DNA from: CBDCMJ01 sp965218875
Lineage (GTDB): Bacteria > Chloroflexota > Dehalococcoidia > Lucifugimonadales > UBA3495
Assembly (NCBI GenBank): GCA_965218875.1
Contig: OZ244707.1
Location: 2,976,001 to 3,040,000 of the forward strand
Reading direction: 5' to 3'
Length of the DNA stretch: 64,000 bases
Numbering within the stretch: position 1 is the stretch's first letter; each line of letters begins with the position of its first letter. Positions 18,664-27,208 of the stretch are shown here, one piece after another. The position numbers and the translations under genes were made by a program. The notes below the pieces were generated by a model, which was not told the origin of the DNA, searched no databases, and saw only the letters and a list, made by a program, of their open reading frames with translations.

Positions 18664-18913
18664 CAGGGTCATTCAATTGCCAGCGAATGCCATTTCGAAC
18701 GCAGCGAGGAATCTGAAATCCCTATGGTCAACTCACCTTAGCTCCTAATAGCGGCTTGAGATTCCTCCCCGTCTCGACGGGTTCGGAATGACAGGAGGAC
18801 AGGGTTCGGAATGACAGGAAAGCCGGGGCTCGGAATGACAGGAGAGCCGGGTTCCGCATGATCCGGAGGCCGCGCTTGCTGTCTCCTTCTTGAGTAACAA
18901 TTGAATGACCCTG
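18664..18913. mobile_element. MITE-like element with perfect 16-bp terminal inverted repeats
   Basis: The left end CAGGGTCATTCAATTG (18664-18679) is the exact inverse complement of the right end (18898-18913). The 250-bp interior contains GCAGCGAGGAATC, CTCACCTTAGCTCCTAATAGCGGCTTGAGATTCCTC and several GGTTCGGAATGACAGGA units, and has no coding capacity. A related copy with the same interior blocks lies at 50169-50349. This is the structure of a non-autonomous transposable element mobilised in trans. Confidence 0.8.
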
Positions 18914-19007
18914 CTTTAGTGCCCGCAACCTCCGCGGCTGGCGTCAGACATCCAATTGAATGACCCTGTTTAGCGCCCGCAACCTCCGCGCCGGGCGTTA
19001 GACATCC
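18898..19007. repeat. Tandem duplication of a ~55-bp unit containing the element end
   Basis: A 55-bp unit starting CAATTGAATGACCCTG at 18898 is repeated at 18953 with a few substitutions. Each copy is followed by TTTAG(T/C)GCCCGCAACCTCCGCG and ends GACATCC. The duplication includes the right terminal repeat of the neighbouring MITE-like element, so it may record a second insertion or a slippage event at the element end. Confidence 0.75.
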
Positions 19008-19472
19008 CTTAATCCGGCAGGGACGGCGCGCCATTCCGGGAACTCCCCGGGGGCCGGGCCGACAGTCCCGGGGATATAGACCGGCCTGATTGGTAAGTGT
19101 TCAGAGGGGAGAACCGACTGCCGGCGTGAGGGAAGACCAGGGGGGTTTTTTATTTCAGCGCCATTGTGAGCCATTCCGAGCCATGAGCCTGGGTGGCGGT
19201 TGATAGATGTGGTAAGGCGCTAGTAGCTGCCTATTGACAGCGTAGGGAGTGGGCACCGGAGGGGGCAAGGGGGAAGTGTCGTGAGTCGAGGAGGAACCAA
19301 CTCTGAACAGTTACCCTGGTTGCGACGTCATTGCATGTTGTGGAAGCCTGGGCCATAATGTCGCCACGTCACGCCCCGGCACGCCTCACAGCCGGGCTGT
19401 TACCAAGTGGGCGGGCGCGGGAAATCCCCGTGAAGCGGAAGCGCCGCGGTCCCAACGGAGGTCTGGTTTTTT

Positions 19473-19685
19473 ATGGAACAGGGCCTACAGTTGTCCCACG
19501 AGAGCTTCTTGGTCATGGCCGCCGAAGCGGGCGTCGACGCCGGCGGCTCCCACGGAGATGACCTGTTTCGATTCGTCCTGGCCACCCGGGCCACCCTCGA
19601 GACCATGGCGCACATAGACGTGGGCGGGGCGGAGCCGGACATGGCTTTCGTTTCCCCGGGCGTGACACTCAACCTCACCGGGTAG
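19473..19685 (+). CDS. Small GatC/AtzG-like amidase partner subunit
   Basis: A 70-residue protein whose layout matches small amidotransferase/amidase partner subunits (GatC, AtzG/DUF4089). An N-terminal helix precedes a longer helix FRFVLATRATLETMAHIDV, then GGAEPDMAFVSPGVTLNLTG, comparable to the LxxLDVxGVEP..P pattern of GatC. The ATG follows GGAGGT at 19457-19462 with 10 bases of spacing. It ends 63 bp before an amidase gene on the same strand, the expected arrangement for AtzG-AtzE or GatC-GatA pairs. Similarity is recognised by pattern only, so the family call is moderate. Confidence 0.65.
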   Translation: MEQGLQLSHESFLVMAAEAGVDAGGSHGDDLFRFVLATRATLETMAHIDVGGAEPDMAFVSPGVTLNLTG

Positions 19686-19748
19686 ACCGTTGCGCCGCCG
19701 GACTTACGGCGGCAGCCTGGCCCACCCCCGGACGGAGGAGGAAGGGAA

Positions 19749-21161
19749 ATGGAAGGCACGGAGCTTTGCTTCATGAGCGCCGGGGAGCTTTCGACCCTGG
19801 TGGAAAGCAAGCAGTTGTCTCCCGTGGAGATAGTGGATGCCCACCTGGCCCGCATCGAGGCCACCGAGCCGGTCCTGAATTCGTTCATCACCCTGCTGCC
19901 GGAAGAAGCCCGCGCCTCGGCCCGCCGCGCAGAGGCCGACATCCAGCGGGGCAACTACCGGGGTAAGCTCCACGGCATCCCGGTGGCGCTGAAAGACCTT
20001 TATAACACCGCCGGAGTGCGCACCACCTCCGGCTCCAAGTTGTTCGACAACTTCATCCCTGAAGAAGACTGCACCGTCGCCGCCAAGTTCCGAGAGGCCG
20101 GGGCTATACTGCTGGGCAAGCTCAACCTGCACCAGTTCGCCTACGGGCCCACGGGAGAGAACCCGGACTACGGCCACATGCACAACCCCTGGGACCCCAA
20201 CCTGGTTGCCGGCGGCTCCAGCGGCGGTTCGGGCTCGGCCACTGCGGCGGGGCAGTGCACGATAACCACCGGAAGCGACACCGGCGGCTCCATAAGAATC
20301 CCCGCCTCCCTCTGCGGCATAGTGGGTCTCAAGCCCACCTACGGACTGGTGAGCCGCCACGGGCTGACTCCCCTGTCCTGGTCCATGGACCATCCCGGCC
20401 CCATGGTGCGGACGGTGGAGGACGCCGCCCTGGTCATGAACGCCATCGCCGGCCACGACCCCAAGGACCTGGCGTCGGTGGACCTGCCGGCGTCCGACTA
20501 CACCTCGGGTCTGACCGGGGAGGTCCGCGGCCTGCGCATCGGCATCCCCCGGGAGTACTTCGACGCGCCGCTGGACCCCCAGGTGGGGGAAGCGGTCCGG
20601 GACGCCGTCAGCCTGCTGGAGCAAATGGGCGCCGTGGTGACGGAAGTCTCCTTCCCAATGTTCAAAGACTCTCAGGCCATCTCGACCTCGATCCTCATGC
20701 CGGAAGCCTCGGCTTACCACCGGGGCCTCCTGGCCAAGGACGGGGACAAGCTGTATGAGCCGGTACGGCTTCGCCTGGAGGCGGGGCTGTTCATCAGCGC
20801 CGCCGACTACCTGCGGGCCCAGCAGGCCAGGGCCATGTTCGACCGCCAGGCCCGGCAACTACTGGAAGATGTGGACCTGCTGGCCGGGCCCACCGAACCG
20901 GTAACCGCGCCGCCGCTGCTGGCCGCCGAGGTGCAGGCCGGCGAGTACACCGTGGGGACGACGGCGGCCCTGACCCAGTACACCCGGCCCTACAACATCA
21001 CCGGCTTTCCCGCCATTTCGATACCCTGCGGCTTCTCCGGCGCGGGCCTCCCCGTCGGTCTGCAGTTGGCGGGCCGGCCCTTCGACGAGGTAACCGTGCT
21101 AAGGGCCGCCCACGCCTACGAGCAGGCCACTGACTGGCACACGCGGCGGCCGCCCATTTAA
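19749..21161 (+). CDS. Amidase-signature family hydrolase (GatA/AtzE-like)
   Basis: Amidase of 470 residues with the full signature: Lys82 in GIPVALKDLYNT, cis-Ser157 in AGGSSGGSGSATAAG, and the nucleophile Ser181 in GSDTGGSIRIPASLCG. The C-terminal half has YNITGFPAISIPCGFS and LPVGLQLAGRPFDE. It could be the GatA subunit of the tRNA amidotransferase, but no gatB is nearby. With only a small GatC/AtzG-like gene just upstream, a carboxybiuret-hydrolase-type or other small-amide hydrolase is at least as likely. The ribosome site GGAGGAGGAAGGGAA precedes the ATG. Confidence 0.9.
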   Translation: MEGTELCFMSAGELSTLVESKQLSPVEIVDAHLARIEATEPVLNSFITLLPEEARASARRAEADIQRGNYRGKLHGIPVALKDLYNTAGVRTTSGSKLFDNFIPEEDCTVAAKFREAGAILLGKLNLHQFAYGPTGENPDYGHMHNPWDPNLVAGGSSGGSGSATAAGQCTITTGSDTGGSIRIPASLCGIVGLKPTYGLVSRHGLTPLSWSMDHPGPMVRTVEDAALVMNAIAGHDPKDLASVDLPASDYTSGLTGEVRGLRIGIPREYFDAPLDPQVGEAVRDAVSLLEQMGAVVTEVSFPMFKDSQAISTSILMPEASAYHRGLLAKDGDKLYEPVRLRLEAGLFISAADYLRAQQARAMFDRQARQLLEDVDLLAGPTEPVTAPPLLAAEVQAGEYTVGTTAALTQYTRPYNITGFPAISIPCGFSGAGLPVGLQLAGRPFDEVTVLRAAHAYEQATDWHTRRPPI

Positions 21162-21256
21162 GGCCCCAACGGACGGCGACTCCGCGGCGACCCTCGTAAA
21201 ACACACCGTCATATGTCGGGCTAACCCCTACGCCGTTAAACCCCGGGCAGGACGCT

Positions 21257-22039
21257 TTGACTGAAATAACCGCGGTGACCTTCGACCTGTGGCAGACCCT
21301 GCTGCTGGACAACCGGGAGTTGGGGCTGGCCCGCGCCATGGTGCGCCTGGAGGGCGCTCAAAAGGCTTTGGCCCAGTTCGGAGAAGAGTACGACCTGGAG
21401 CACGTCAGGGAAGCCTACCGGGCCTGCTACCGCCACTGCCGCTCGGTGCGGGAGCAGGAGGTGGACGTTTCCTTTCAGGAGCAGGTGGAGATATTCGTCA
21501 ATAATATCAGTCCCGGACTGACGGGGCGCCTCCCTTCGGAGACCCTGGCCGAAATCGTCCGGGTGTACGCCGACTCGTTTCTGGTCTACCCGCCGACCCT
21601 CCACGCTGAAACCAATCGGGTGCTGCGCACCCTCAAGGCCATGGGGCTGAAACTTGGGCTGATCTCCAACACGGGAATGACTCCGGGGAGCACCTTCCGC
21701 GCCTATCTGGAGGGTGAGGGCGTGCTGGGGTACTTCAAGGAACTGACCTTTTCCGACGAGGTACGGTTGGCCAAGCCCAGCACCGAGATGTTCCTCATGA
21801 CGCTGCGGGCCATGGGAGCCGACCCGGACCAGGCGATTCACGTGGGAGACCACGTGGTGAACGACGTGGTCGGGGGAAAGCGCTCCGGCATGAAGACCAT
21901 CTGGATCGAAGGCTACTACGAAAGGGAGGACCCGGAAGACCGGGAGTCCGAACCCGACGCGTCGGTCTCCGACCTGGGCCGGGTGGTGGAGGCAGTCGCC
22001 GCGCTATCGGAGCGGCGGATTCCGTACGCCGGGAGCTAG
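21257..22039 (+). CDS. HAD-superfamily hydrolase
   Basis: Protein of 260 residues with the haloacid dehalogenase fold. Motif I is VTFDLWQTLL with nucleophile Asp10 but Trp in place of the second Asp. Motif II is LGLISNTGMTPG, motif III has Lys in EVRLAKPST, and motif IV is IHVGDHVVNDVVGG. A cap domain spans about 20-100. The DxW variant occurs in several uncharacterised HAD branches, so phosphatase activity is not assured. The start is TTG with a modest CAGGAC ribosome site. Its relation to the downstream GT20 gene (a trehalose-phosphate phosphatase role) is only a possibility. Confidence 0.85.
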   Translation: MTEITAVTFDLWQTLLLDNRELGLARAMVRLEGAQKALAQFGEEYDLEHVREAYRACYRHCRSVREQEVDVSFQEQVEIFVNNISPGLTGRLPSETLAEIVRVYADSFLVYPPTLHAETNRVLRTLKAMGLKLGLISNTGMTPGSTFRAYLEGEGVLGYFKELTFSDEVRLAKPSTEMFLMTLRAMGADPDQAIHVGDHVVNDVVGGKRSGMKTIWIEGYYEREDPEDRESEPDASVSDLGRVVEAVAALSERRIPYAGS

Positions 22040-22195
22040 CTTGACAAGAAATGGGCGAGATGCTACCGTCGAATTACTCCAGATATCAGGGTAATGGTGC
22101 GTCTTTACGAACTTCCATCAAGCTGCCATAAGAAGAAATAGTACTACTTAGGCCATGCCTTTGGAGCGTGGAACCCACCTTGCGACGGGGAAGCC

Positions 22196-23719
22196 ATGGA
22201 AAAGGCCGGTCACGAAGCCCGCGCGGCGCAACTGAAAGAGCTGTGCGATGAGATACTATCCCAACGGTCCCTTATCCTAGCCAGCAACCGGGGCCCGGTC
22301 GAGCACCAGATGACCCCGGAGGGCCGTCCGGACGCCCGCCGGGGAAGCGGCAGCGTCGTCACCGCCCTCAACTCCCTGGCCCAGAGTGTGGAGTTCACCT
22401 GGGTGTCCAGCGCCATGGGAGAGGGGGACCGGTCCATCTCCAACGGCGGCAACGGCCCCAGCCTGAAGTCCACCGTTCCCGGCCACCAGATCAACCTCCG
22501 GTACGTCGTCACCCCCCGGCGCGTCTACCACAAGTACTACAACGTCCTGTGCAACCCCCTCCTCTGGTTCCTCCAGCACTACATGTGGAACCCGCCCTAC
22601 AGCCCCAACGTCGACGCCGCCGTCCACGACGCCTGGAACACGGGGTACGTCCCGGTCAACCGGGCGTTTGCCGAGGCGGTCATAGAGGAAGCCCGCCAAT
22701 CGGAGCGCCCGCCAATCGTAGCGGGCCACGACTACCACCTGTATCTGATGCCCTACTACGTGCGCCAAGGGCTCCCGGACGCCGTCATCCAGCACTTCGT
22801 GCATATCCCTTGGCCGGCTCCCAGGTACTGGCAGATGATCCCCAAGTACATTACTCGGGAGATATGCTCCGCCCTGTGCGCCACCGATCTGCTGGGCTTC
22901 CAGACCGCCCTGGACCGGCGCAGCTTCCTGAACACCCTGGAAGAGTTCCTCCCCGACGCGGAGGTGGACCACCGGGACTGGGTGGTGCGGCGGAGCGGGC
23001 GCACGACCAAGGTGAGGGTATACCCCACTTCCATCAACGTAGCCGAGGTGCAGAAGATCTCCAATTCACCCCGGGTGTCGGAGTATGAATCGAGGCTCGC
23101 TTCCCTGTGCGGCGACAGCACCATCATGCGCATCGACCGGGCGGAACCCAACAAGAACATAGTCCGAGGATTCAAGGCCTACGGGCTGCTGCTGACCCGC
23201 CACCCGGAGTTGCGGGGCAAAGCCGGCTTCCTGGCTTTCCTGGTCCCTTCCCGCACTCACATCCGCCAGTACCAGCGGTACATGGATGAAATCCAGCAGG
23301 TGGTGGCCCAGATCAACAACGACTTCGGCAGCGGGGACTGGCAGCCGATCCACATGTTCGTCGAGAACAACTATACCCAAGCCGTGGCGGGGATGAAGTT
23401 GTACGACGCCCTGCTGGTCAACACTATCATGGAGGGCACCAACCTGGTGGCGAAGGAAGGGCCGGTGGTGAACTCCCGCGACGGCGTTCTGATCCTGTCG
23501 GAGACCAGCGGGGTGCACGACCAGTTGCGGGAAGGCGCCCTCTCGATTTCACCCACCGATCTCGAGGGCACCATGGACGCCATGTATCAAGCCATTACCA
23601 TGAGCGCCGCCGACCGCCGCCGGAGAGCCTCTCTGCTGGTTTCCTCGGTGTGCGAGGAAGACAACACCCACTGGGTGTTCAGCCAGTTGGAAGACATCAA
23701 CAACCTGTTGCAGTCCTGA
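22196..23719 (+). CDS. otsA: GT20-family glycosyltransferase, trehalose-6-phosphate synthase-like
   Basis: Retaining GT-B glycosyltransferase of 507 residues. GT20 features include the N-terminal LILASNRGPVEHQ, RGSGSVVTALNSL, TWVSSAMG, the acceptor-side GHDYHLYLMPYYVRQGLPDAVIQHFVHIPWPAPRYW, the LGFQT...FL segment, and IMRIDRAEPNKNIVRGFKAY. The C-terminal part has DALLVNTIMEGTNLVAKEGPVVN and LILSETSGVHDQL. The expected product is trehalose 6-phosphate, or a related compatible solute such as glucosylglycerol phosphate. No trehalose-phosphatase domain is fused. A HAD hydrolase gene lies 156 bp upstream and an unknown gene follows. Confidence 0.88.
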   Translation: MEKAGHEARAAQLKELCDEILSQRSLILASNRGPVEHQMTPEGRPDARRGSGSVVTALNSLAQSVEFTWVSSAMGEGDRSISNGGNGPSLKSTVPGHQINLRYVVTPRRVYHKYYNVLCNPLLWFLQHYMWNPPYSPNVDAAVHDAWNTGYVPVNRAFAEAVIEEARQSERPPIVAGHDYHLYLMPYYVRQGLPDAVIQHFVHIPWPAPRYWQMIPKYITREICSALCATDLLGFQTALDRRSFLNTLEEFLPDAEVDHRDWVVRRSGRTTKVRVYPTSINVAEVQKISNSPRVSEYESRLASLCGDSTIMRIDRAEPNKNIVRGFKAYGLLLTRHPELRGKAGFLAFLVPSRTHIRQYQRYMDEIQQVVAQINNDFGSGDWQPIHMFVENNYTQAVAGMKLYDALLVNTIMEGTNLVAKEGPVVNSRDGVLILSETSGVHDQLREGALSISPTDLEGTMDAMYQAITMSAADRRRRASLLVSSVCEEDNTHWVFSQLEDINNLLQS

Positions 23720-23807
23720 CAGGGGACCCCGGAGGGCCCCCCCGGCAAACGGAAGACGCCGGCCAGCCGCCTTGGGCCTGACCGGAGCCCAGGAGAACCC
23801 CCTACGA

Positions 23808-24380
23808 ATGGAAGAGCTATTCAAAGCGCGCCTGCCCGGCGGTGAGGAACCCGACATCCAGCTCTGCCTCTTTCCTCACCTGAAGGAGTTGCTGGTCATA
23901 GACCTGCGGGAACGGCCTGGGGCGATCTCCCTGCTCCCGGCCCGGGAGGTCTTCACCGAGGAGTTCTACAGGTCCGTGGAAGCGGAGTTTTCCGAGGCCC
24001 TACGGGCGGAAACCGAATATCCCTTCGGCCACTTGCTCAACGTGCCGGCCATGGTGGAGGAAGCAATCCGGGACAGCGCGATGACCTTCATCCTGGAGCG
24101 TCTGGGGGTCAACCCTCACAGCGAGTCGATCCCCACGGTGGTCGTATTCATCGTCAGCGGCGGAGCCCTGGCAGCGCAGCCCGACGTGGTGTTGGACGGC
24201 CTGAAGAAACTCCTGGGGGACCACTGCGGGGAGCCGGTGATAACCGAATGGGAAGGCGCCCTGACCAGGCTGATAAACGAAGAGAGCGCCATCCTGCAGA
24301 ACCTGCACCAGCACGAGCTCAGCGAGACCCTGGGCGGCGACTCGCCCGACTACTTCACCCTGTGGGAAAGCCGGAACTAG
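23808..24380 (+). CDS. Conserved-looking hypothetical protein next to the GT20 gene
   Basis: I do not recognise this 190-residue protein. It is soluble and acidic, with LCLFPHLKELLVIDLRERPGAISLLPAREVFTEEFYRSVEAEFSEAL, then FGHLLNVPAMVEEAIRDSAMTFILERLG, a hydrophobic strand IPTVVVFIVSGGALAAQP, and a helical C-terminus with LINEESAILQNLHQHELSETLGG. The ATG at 23808 has AGGAGA 11 bases upstream; a TTG 12 codons earlier is the alternative. It follows the trehalose-phosphate synthase gene by 88 bp on the same strand and may be cotranscribed. Confidence 0.75.
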   Translation: MEELFKARLPGGEEPDIQLCLFPHLKELLVIDLRERPGAISLLPAREVFTEEFYRSVEAEFSEALRAETEYPFGHLLNVPAMVEEAIRDSAMTFILERLGVNPHSESIPTVVVFIVSGGALAAQPDVVLDGLKKLLGDHCGEPVITEWEGALTRLINEESAILQNLHQHELSETLGGDSPDYFTLWESRN

Positions 24381-24415
24381 CTTGCGGCCCGGCCCACCGG
24401 CGCGAAAGGCCCCGA

Positions 24416-25024
24416 ATGAGAATCGGCGTGGTCTCCGACACCCATAGCGCCGGCCGCGGCCTGGACCTGCCCCTGCAGGTGCTGGAAGCCCTGGCCGGGG
24501 TGGACTTGATTCTCCACTGCGGCGACCTGGAGTGCTTGGGCGTGCTCGACTACCTGGAGACCGTGGCCCCCGTGCTGGCGGTGCGGGGCTATGAAGACCC
24601 CGTTGAACCGGGACGAGGGCCGGGGCAGAGGCTGGCGTTCCGCACCAGGGTGGTCAACGCCCGGGGCGTGAGCATCGGCATGGTCCACGACATCCAGTGG
24701 CCGGGGCCAAGGGTCTCCACCACCGCCGACGGCTCCGGGCTGGTCTTTCCGCAACCGGGCACCAGGGAGTTGCTGGACCGCAAGTTCGGTCAGCGCGTGG
24801 ACGTGGTCCTGTTCGGGGACACCCACCGGGAGCTTGTCTGGCGGTTCGACGGCGTCCTGCTGGTGAATCCCGGCAGTCCCACCTACCCGGCGCGGCGCCG
24901 GCCCGGCGTCCTGGGCACTGTGGGATTGCTGGAGGTCAGCGGCAGGGCCGTCACCGCCGAACTGGTGGACCTGCCGGAAGAGCATCGGGTCTCGCAGCAG
25001 CCCGGCCGCGGTCCCGGGCCCTAA
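24416..25024 (+). CDS. YfcE/MJ0936-type metallophosphoesterase
   Basis: Calcineurin-like phosphodiesterase of 202 residues. Metal-binding motifs are VVSDTHSAG (Asp8, His10), LILHCGDLE, the shortened third motif around VRGYED, VHDIQWPG, and LFGDTHRELVWRFDGVLLVNPGSPTYPARR at the C-terminus. This GDTHR/NPGS arrangement is typical of the small YfcE family, which cleaves phosphodiesters in vitro; the physiological substrate is unknown. The ATG at 24416 follows GAAAGG. The frame is open upstream through the preceding gene, but that part is not family sequence. Confidence 0.9.
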   Translation: MRIGVVSDTHSAGRGLDLPLQVLEALAGVDLILHCGDLECLGVLDYLETVAPVLAVRGYEDPVEPGRGPGQRLAFRTRVVNARGVSIGMVHDIQWPGPRVSTTADGSGLVFPQPGTRELLDRKFGQRVDVVLFGDTHRELVWRFDGVLLVNPGSPTYPARRRPGVLGTVGLLEVSGRAVTAELVDLPEEHRVSQQPGRGPGP

Positions 25025-25050
25025 CCCGGCCCCGAGTCAGGATGACAGGG

Positions 25051-27135
25051 CTATATCCGGTCCAGCAGCGGCTGGACCTCGATGAACACCGGGGCAAACA
25101 CCAGGGACACAATGGCCATCAGCTTGAGGAGGATGTTCAGAGAGGGGCCTGAGGTGTCCTTGAAGGGGTCTCCCACCACGTCGCCCTCCACGGCCGCGCT
25201 GTGGGCCACGGAACCCTTGCCCCCGAAATTGCCCAACTCCACGTATTTCTTGGCGTTGTCCCACGCGCCCCCGGCGCTGGCCATCATCACCGCCAGCATG
25301 AACCCGGACCCGACGGCGCCTATCAACAAGCCGCCCAGGGCCTGGGGCCCCAGTATGAACCCGGTGGCTATGGGCACCAGCACCGCCATGAGCCCCGGCA
25401 CGACCATTTCCCGCAGGGCGCCCCTGGTGCTGATGTCCACGCACCGGGCGTAGTCCGGAGAGGCGGTGCCTTCCATGAGCCCCGGAATCTCCCGGAACTG
25501 CCGCCGCACCTCGTTGACGATAGAGTAGGCCGCCCGGCCTACGGCTTTCATGGTAAAGGCGGAGAACAGGAAGGGAAGCATGGCTCCCAGCAGCAGTCCC
25601 ACCAGCGACTTATGGTCCAACAGGTTGATACCGTCGGCGGTGGAGCTGCCGGAGGCGACGGGGATGCCGGGTACGCGAATGTCCGCGGCTATGGCGTAGG
25701 CGGCCAGCAGGGCCAGGGAGGTCAGCGCCGCTGAGCCTATGGCAAACCCCTTGCCGGTGGCGGCCGTGGTGTTGCCCAAGGCGTCCAGGGCATCGGTCCG
25801 TTCGCGGACTTCAGGGGCCAACTGGGCCTGCTCGGCGATGCCGCCGGCGTTGTCCGCCACCGGCCCGTAGGCATCGGTAGCCAGGGTTATTCCCAGCGTC
25901 GAGAGCAGGCCGACCCCGGCCAGGGCGACGCCGTAGAAACCGGCGAACTCGAAGGCCACTACGATGGTGACGCCAATGGCCAGGAGGGGTATTACGGTGC
26001 TGAGCATCCCCGTGGCCAGACCGCTGATCATCACCGTGGCCGCGCCGGTCTGAGAGGTGCGGGCTACTTCTTTCACCGGGTTGAAATCGTAGGAGGTGTA
26101 GTACTCCGTGGAAAGGCCTATGATCAGCCCGGCCGACAGACCCACCAATATGGCCCAGAGCCAGTCCAGCTCCATGCCCATGGCCAGCACGATGATAACC
26201 GCGAAGATGGCGAGGAAAATGGCGGCGGCGAAGATGCCCCGGCGGAGCGCCCAGAGTAGCTGGCCAAAGTCGGCCTGCTCGCCGCTGCGCACTAGGAAGG
26301 TGCCCATCACCGAGGCTAGAATGCCCGCGCTGGCCAGCAGCAGGGGCAGGACCGCCTGATCGTCCTTCCAGCCGACCTGTTGCCCGACTACCCCCGTCGC
26401 CGCCACGGCCAGAGCTATGGTGGCGATGATGGAACTGACGTACGACTCGAATAGGTCGGCGCCCATGCCGGCCACGTCGCCAACGTTGTCCCCTACGTTG
26501 TCGGCAATCACCCCGGGATTGCGAGGGTCGTCCTCCGGGATGCCGGCCTCCACCTTCCCCACCAGGTCGGTGCCCACGTCCGCCGCCTTGGTGAATATCC
26601 CGCCCCCTACCCTGGCAAATAGGGCGATGGAGCTGGCCCCGAAGCCGAACCCGGCCACCACTGTTATGTCCTGGAATATCAGGTACAGGATGGTGACGCC
26701 CAGCAACCCGACCCCGACCACCGTAACGCCCATCACCGTCCCGCTGGAGAAGGCCACCCTCAGGGCGGGGTTGAGGCCGCGCATGGCCGCGGCCGCGGTG
26801 CGCACGTTGGACCTAACGGCCACGTTCATGCCCACGAAACCGGCGGCCGCCGAGGCGATGGTCCCCACCAGATAGGACAGGGCGGTCCGGGGTATGACGT
26901 CGTCCCGGGTATGCCAGTCGATCAGCACCCACAGTACGCCCGTAACCACGATTACGAAGGGCACCAGCACCATGTATTCCCGGCGGAGAAAGGCGCTGGA
27001 GCCTTCCCGGATGGCGTCGCCGATGTCCCGCATCCGTTGGTTGCCCGTGTCCGCCCGCAACACCCTCGCTGCGGTGGCGGCGGCGAATAGGAGGGCGGCA
27101 ACTCCGGCTATGATGGCGACTATTATGGCTTCCAA
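25051..27135 (-). CDS. hppA: Membrane-bound ion-pumping pyrophosphatase, putatively K+-dependent
   Basis: Integral membrane pyrophosphatase of 694 residues and about 16 helices, which couples PPi hydrolysis to H+ or Na+ export. Substrate-site motifs are present: GGGIFTKAADVGTDLVGKVE, the DDPRNPGVIADNVGDNVGD segment, DAYGPVADNAGGIAE and the C-terminal GDVVGDPFKDTSGPSLN. The potassium-determining position reads GNTTAATGKGF; family studies associate Ala there with K+-dependent enzymes and Lys with K+-independent ones. The start is TTG with GAGGG upstream. A promoter lies at 27180-27208. It is an energy-saving system consistent with an oligotrophic life style. Confidence 0.96.
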   Translation of the reverse strand: MEAIIVAIIAGVAALLFAAATAARVLRADTGNQRMRDIGDAIREGSSAFLRREYMVLVPFVIVVTGVLWVLIDWHTRDDVIPRTALSYLVGTIASAAAGFVGMNVAVRSNVRTAAAAMRGLNPALRVAFSSGTVMGVTVVGVGLLGVTILYLIFQDITVVAGFGFGASSIALFARVGGGIFTKAADVGTDLVGKVEAGIPEDDPRNPGVIADNVGDNVGDVAGMGADLFESYVSSIIATIALAVAATGVVGQQVGWKDDQAVLPLLLASAGILASVMGTFLVRSGEQADFGQLLWALRRGIFAAAIFLAIFAVIIVLAMGMELDWLWAILVGLSAGLIIGLSTEYYTSYDFNPVKEVARTSQTGAATVMISGLATGMLSTVIPLLAIGVTIVVAFEFAGFYGVALAGVGLLSTLGITLATDAYGPVADNAGGIAEQAQLAPEVRERTDALDALGNTTAATGKGFAIGSAALTSLALLAAYAIAADIRVPGIPVASGSSTADGINLLDHKSLVGLLLGAMLPFLFSAFTMKAVGRAAYSIVNEVRRQFREIPGLMEGTASPDYARCVDISTRGALREMVVPGLMAVLVPIATGFILGPQALGGLLIGAVGSGFMLAVMMASAGGAWDNAKKYVELGNFGGKGSVAHSAAVEGDVVGDPFKDTSGPSLNILLKLMAIVSLVFAPVFIEVQPLLDRI

Positions 27136-27179
27136 ATCAACCCTCTACGGTCGTAAAAGGCGCTATTTTTAGCCTGCGA

Positions 27180-27208
27180 AACTTATCACAATCCATGTGG
27201 AGTGTCAA
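27180..27208 (-). promoter_or_regulatory. Promoter of hppA
   Basis: On the minus strand TTGACA (27203-27208) is separated by exactly 17 bases from TAAGTT (27180-27185). The -35 matches consensus perfectly. It lies 45 bp upstream of the hppA start codon. Confidence 0.75.

Larger units (their letters stand above)
18647..19472. other. Gene-free region with a MITE-like element and unexplained sequence
   Basis: Holds the inverted-repeat element at 18664-18913 and the tandem 55-bp copies at 18898-19007. From 19008 to 19456 there is about 450 bp without recognisable genes. This includes a CCCCGGG...CCCGGGG inverted repeat (about 19048-19074) and a T6 run at 19148-19153. I tested by eye for tmRNA, SRP RNA, RNase P RNA and tRNA signatures and saw none. 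Confidence 0.45.

Noticed and set aside
19008..19456. Possible structured RNA (RNase P, tmRNA, SRP or 6S)
   Set aside because: Several inverted segments and a T6 run are present, but none of the diagnostic conserved sequences of these RNAs could be found.
22041..22069. Promoter TTGACA-17-TACCGT before the GT20 gene
   Set aside because: The -35 is perfect but the -10 is poor and the start codon is over 120 bp away; too weak to list as a feature.
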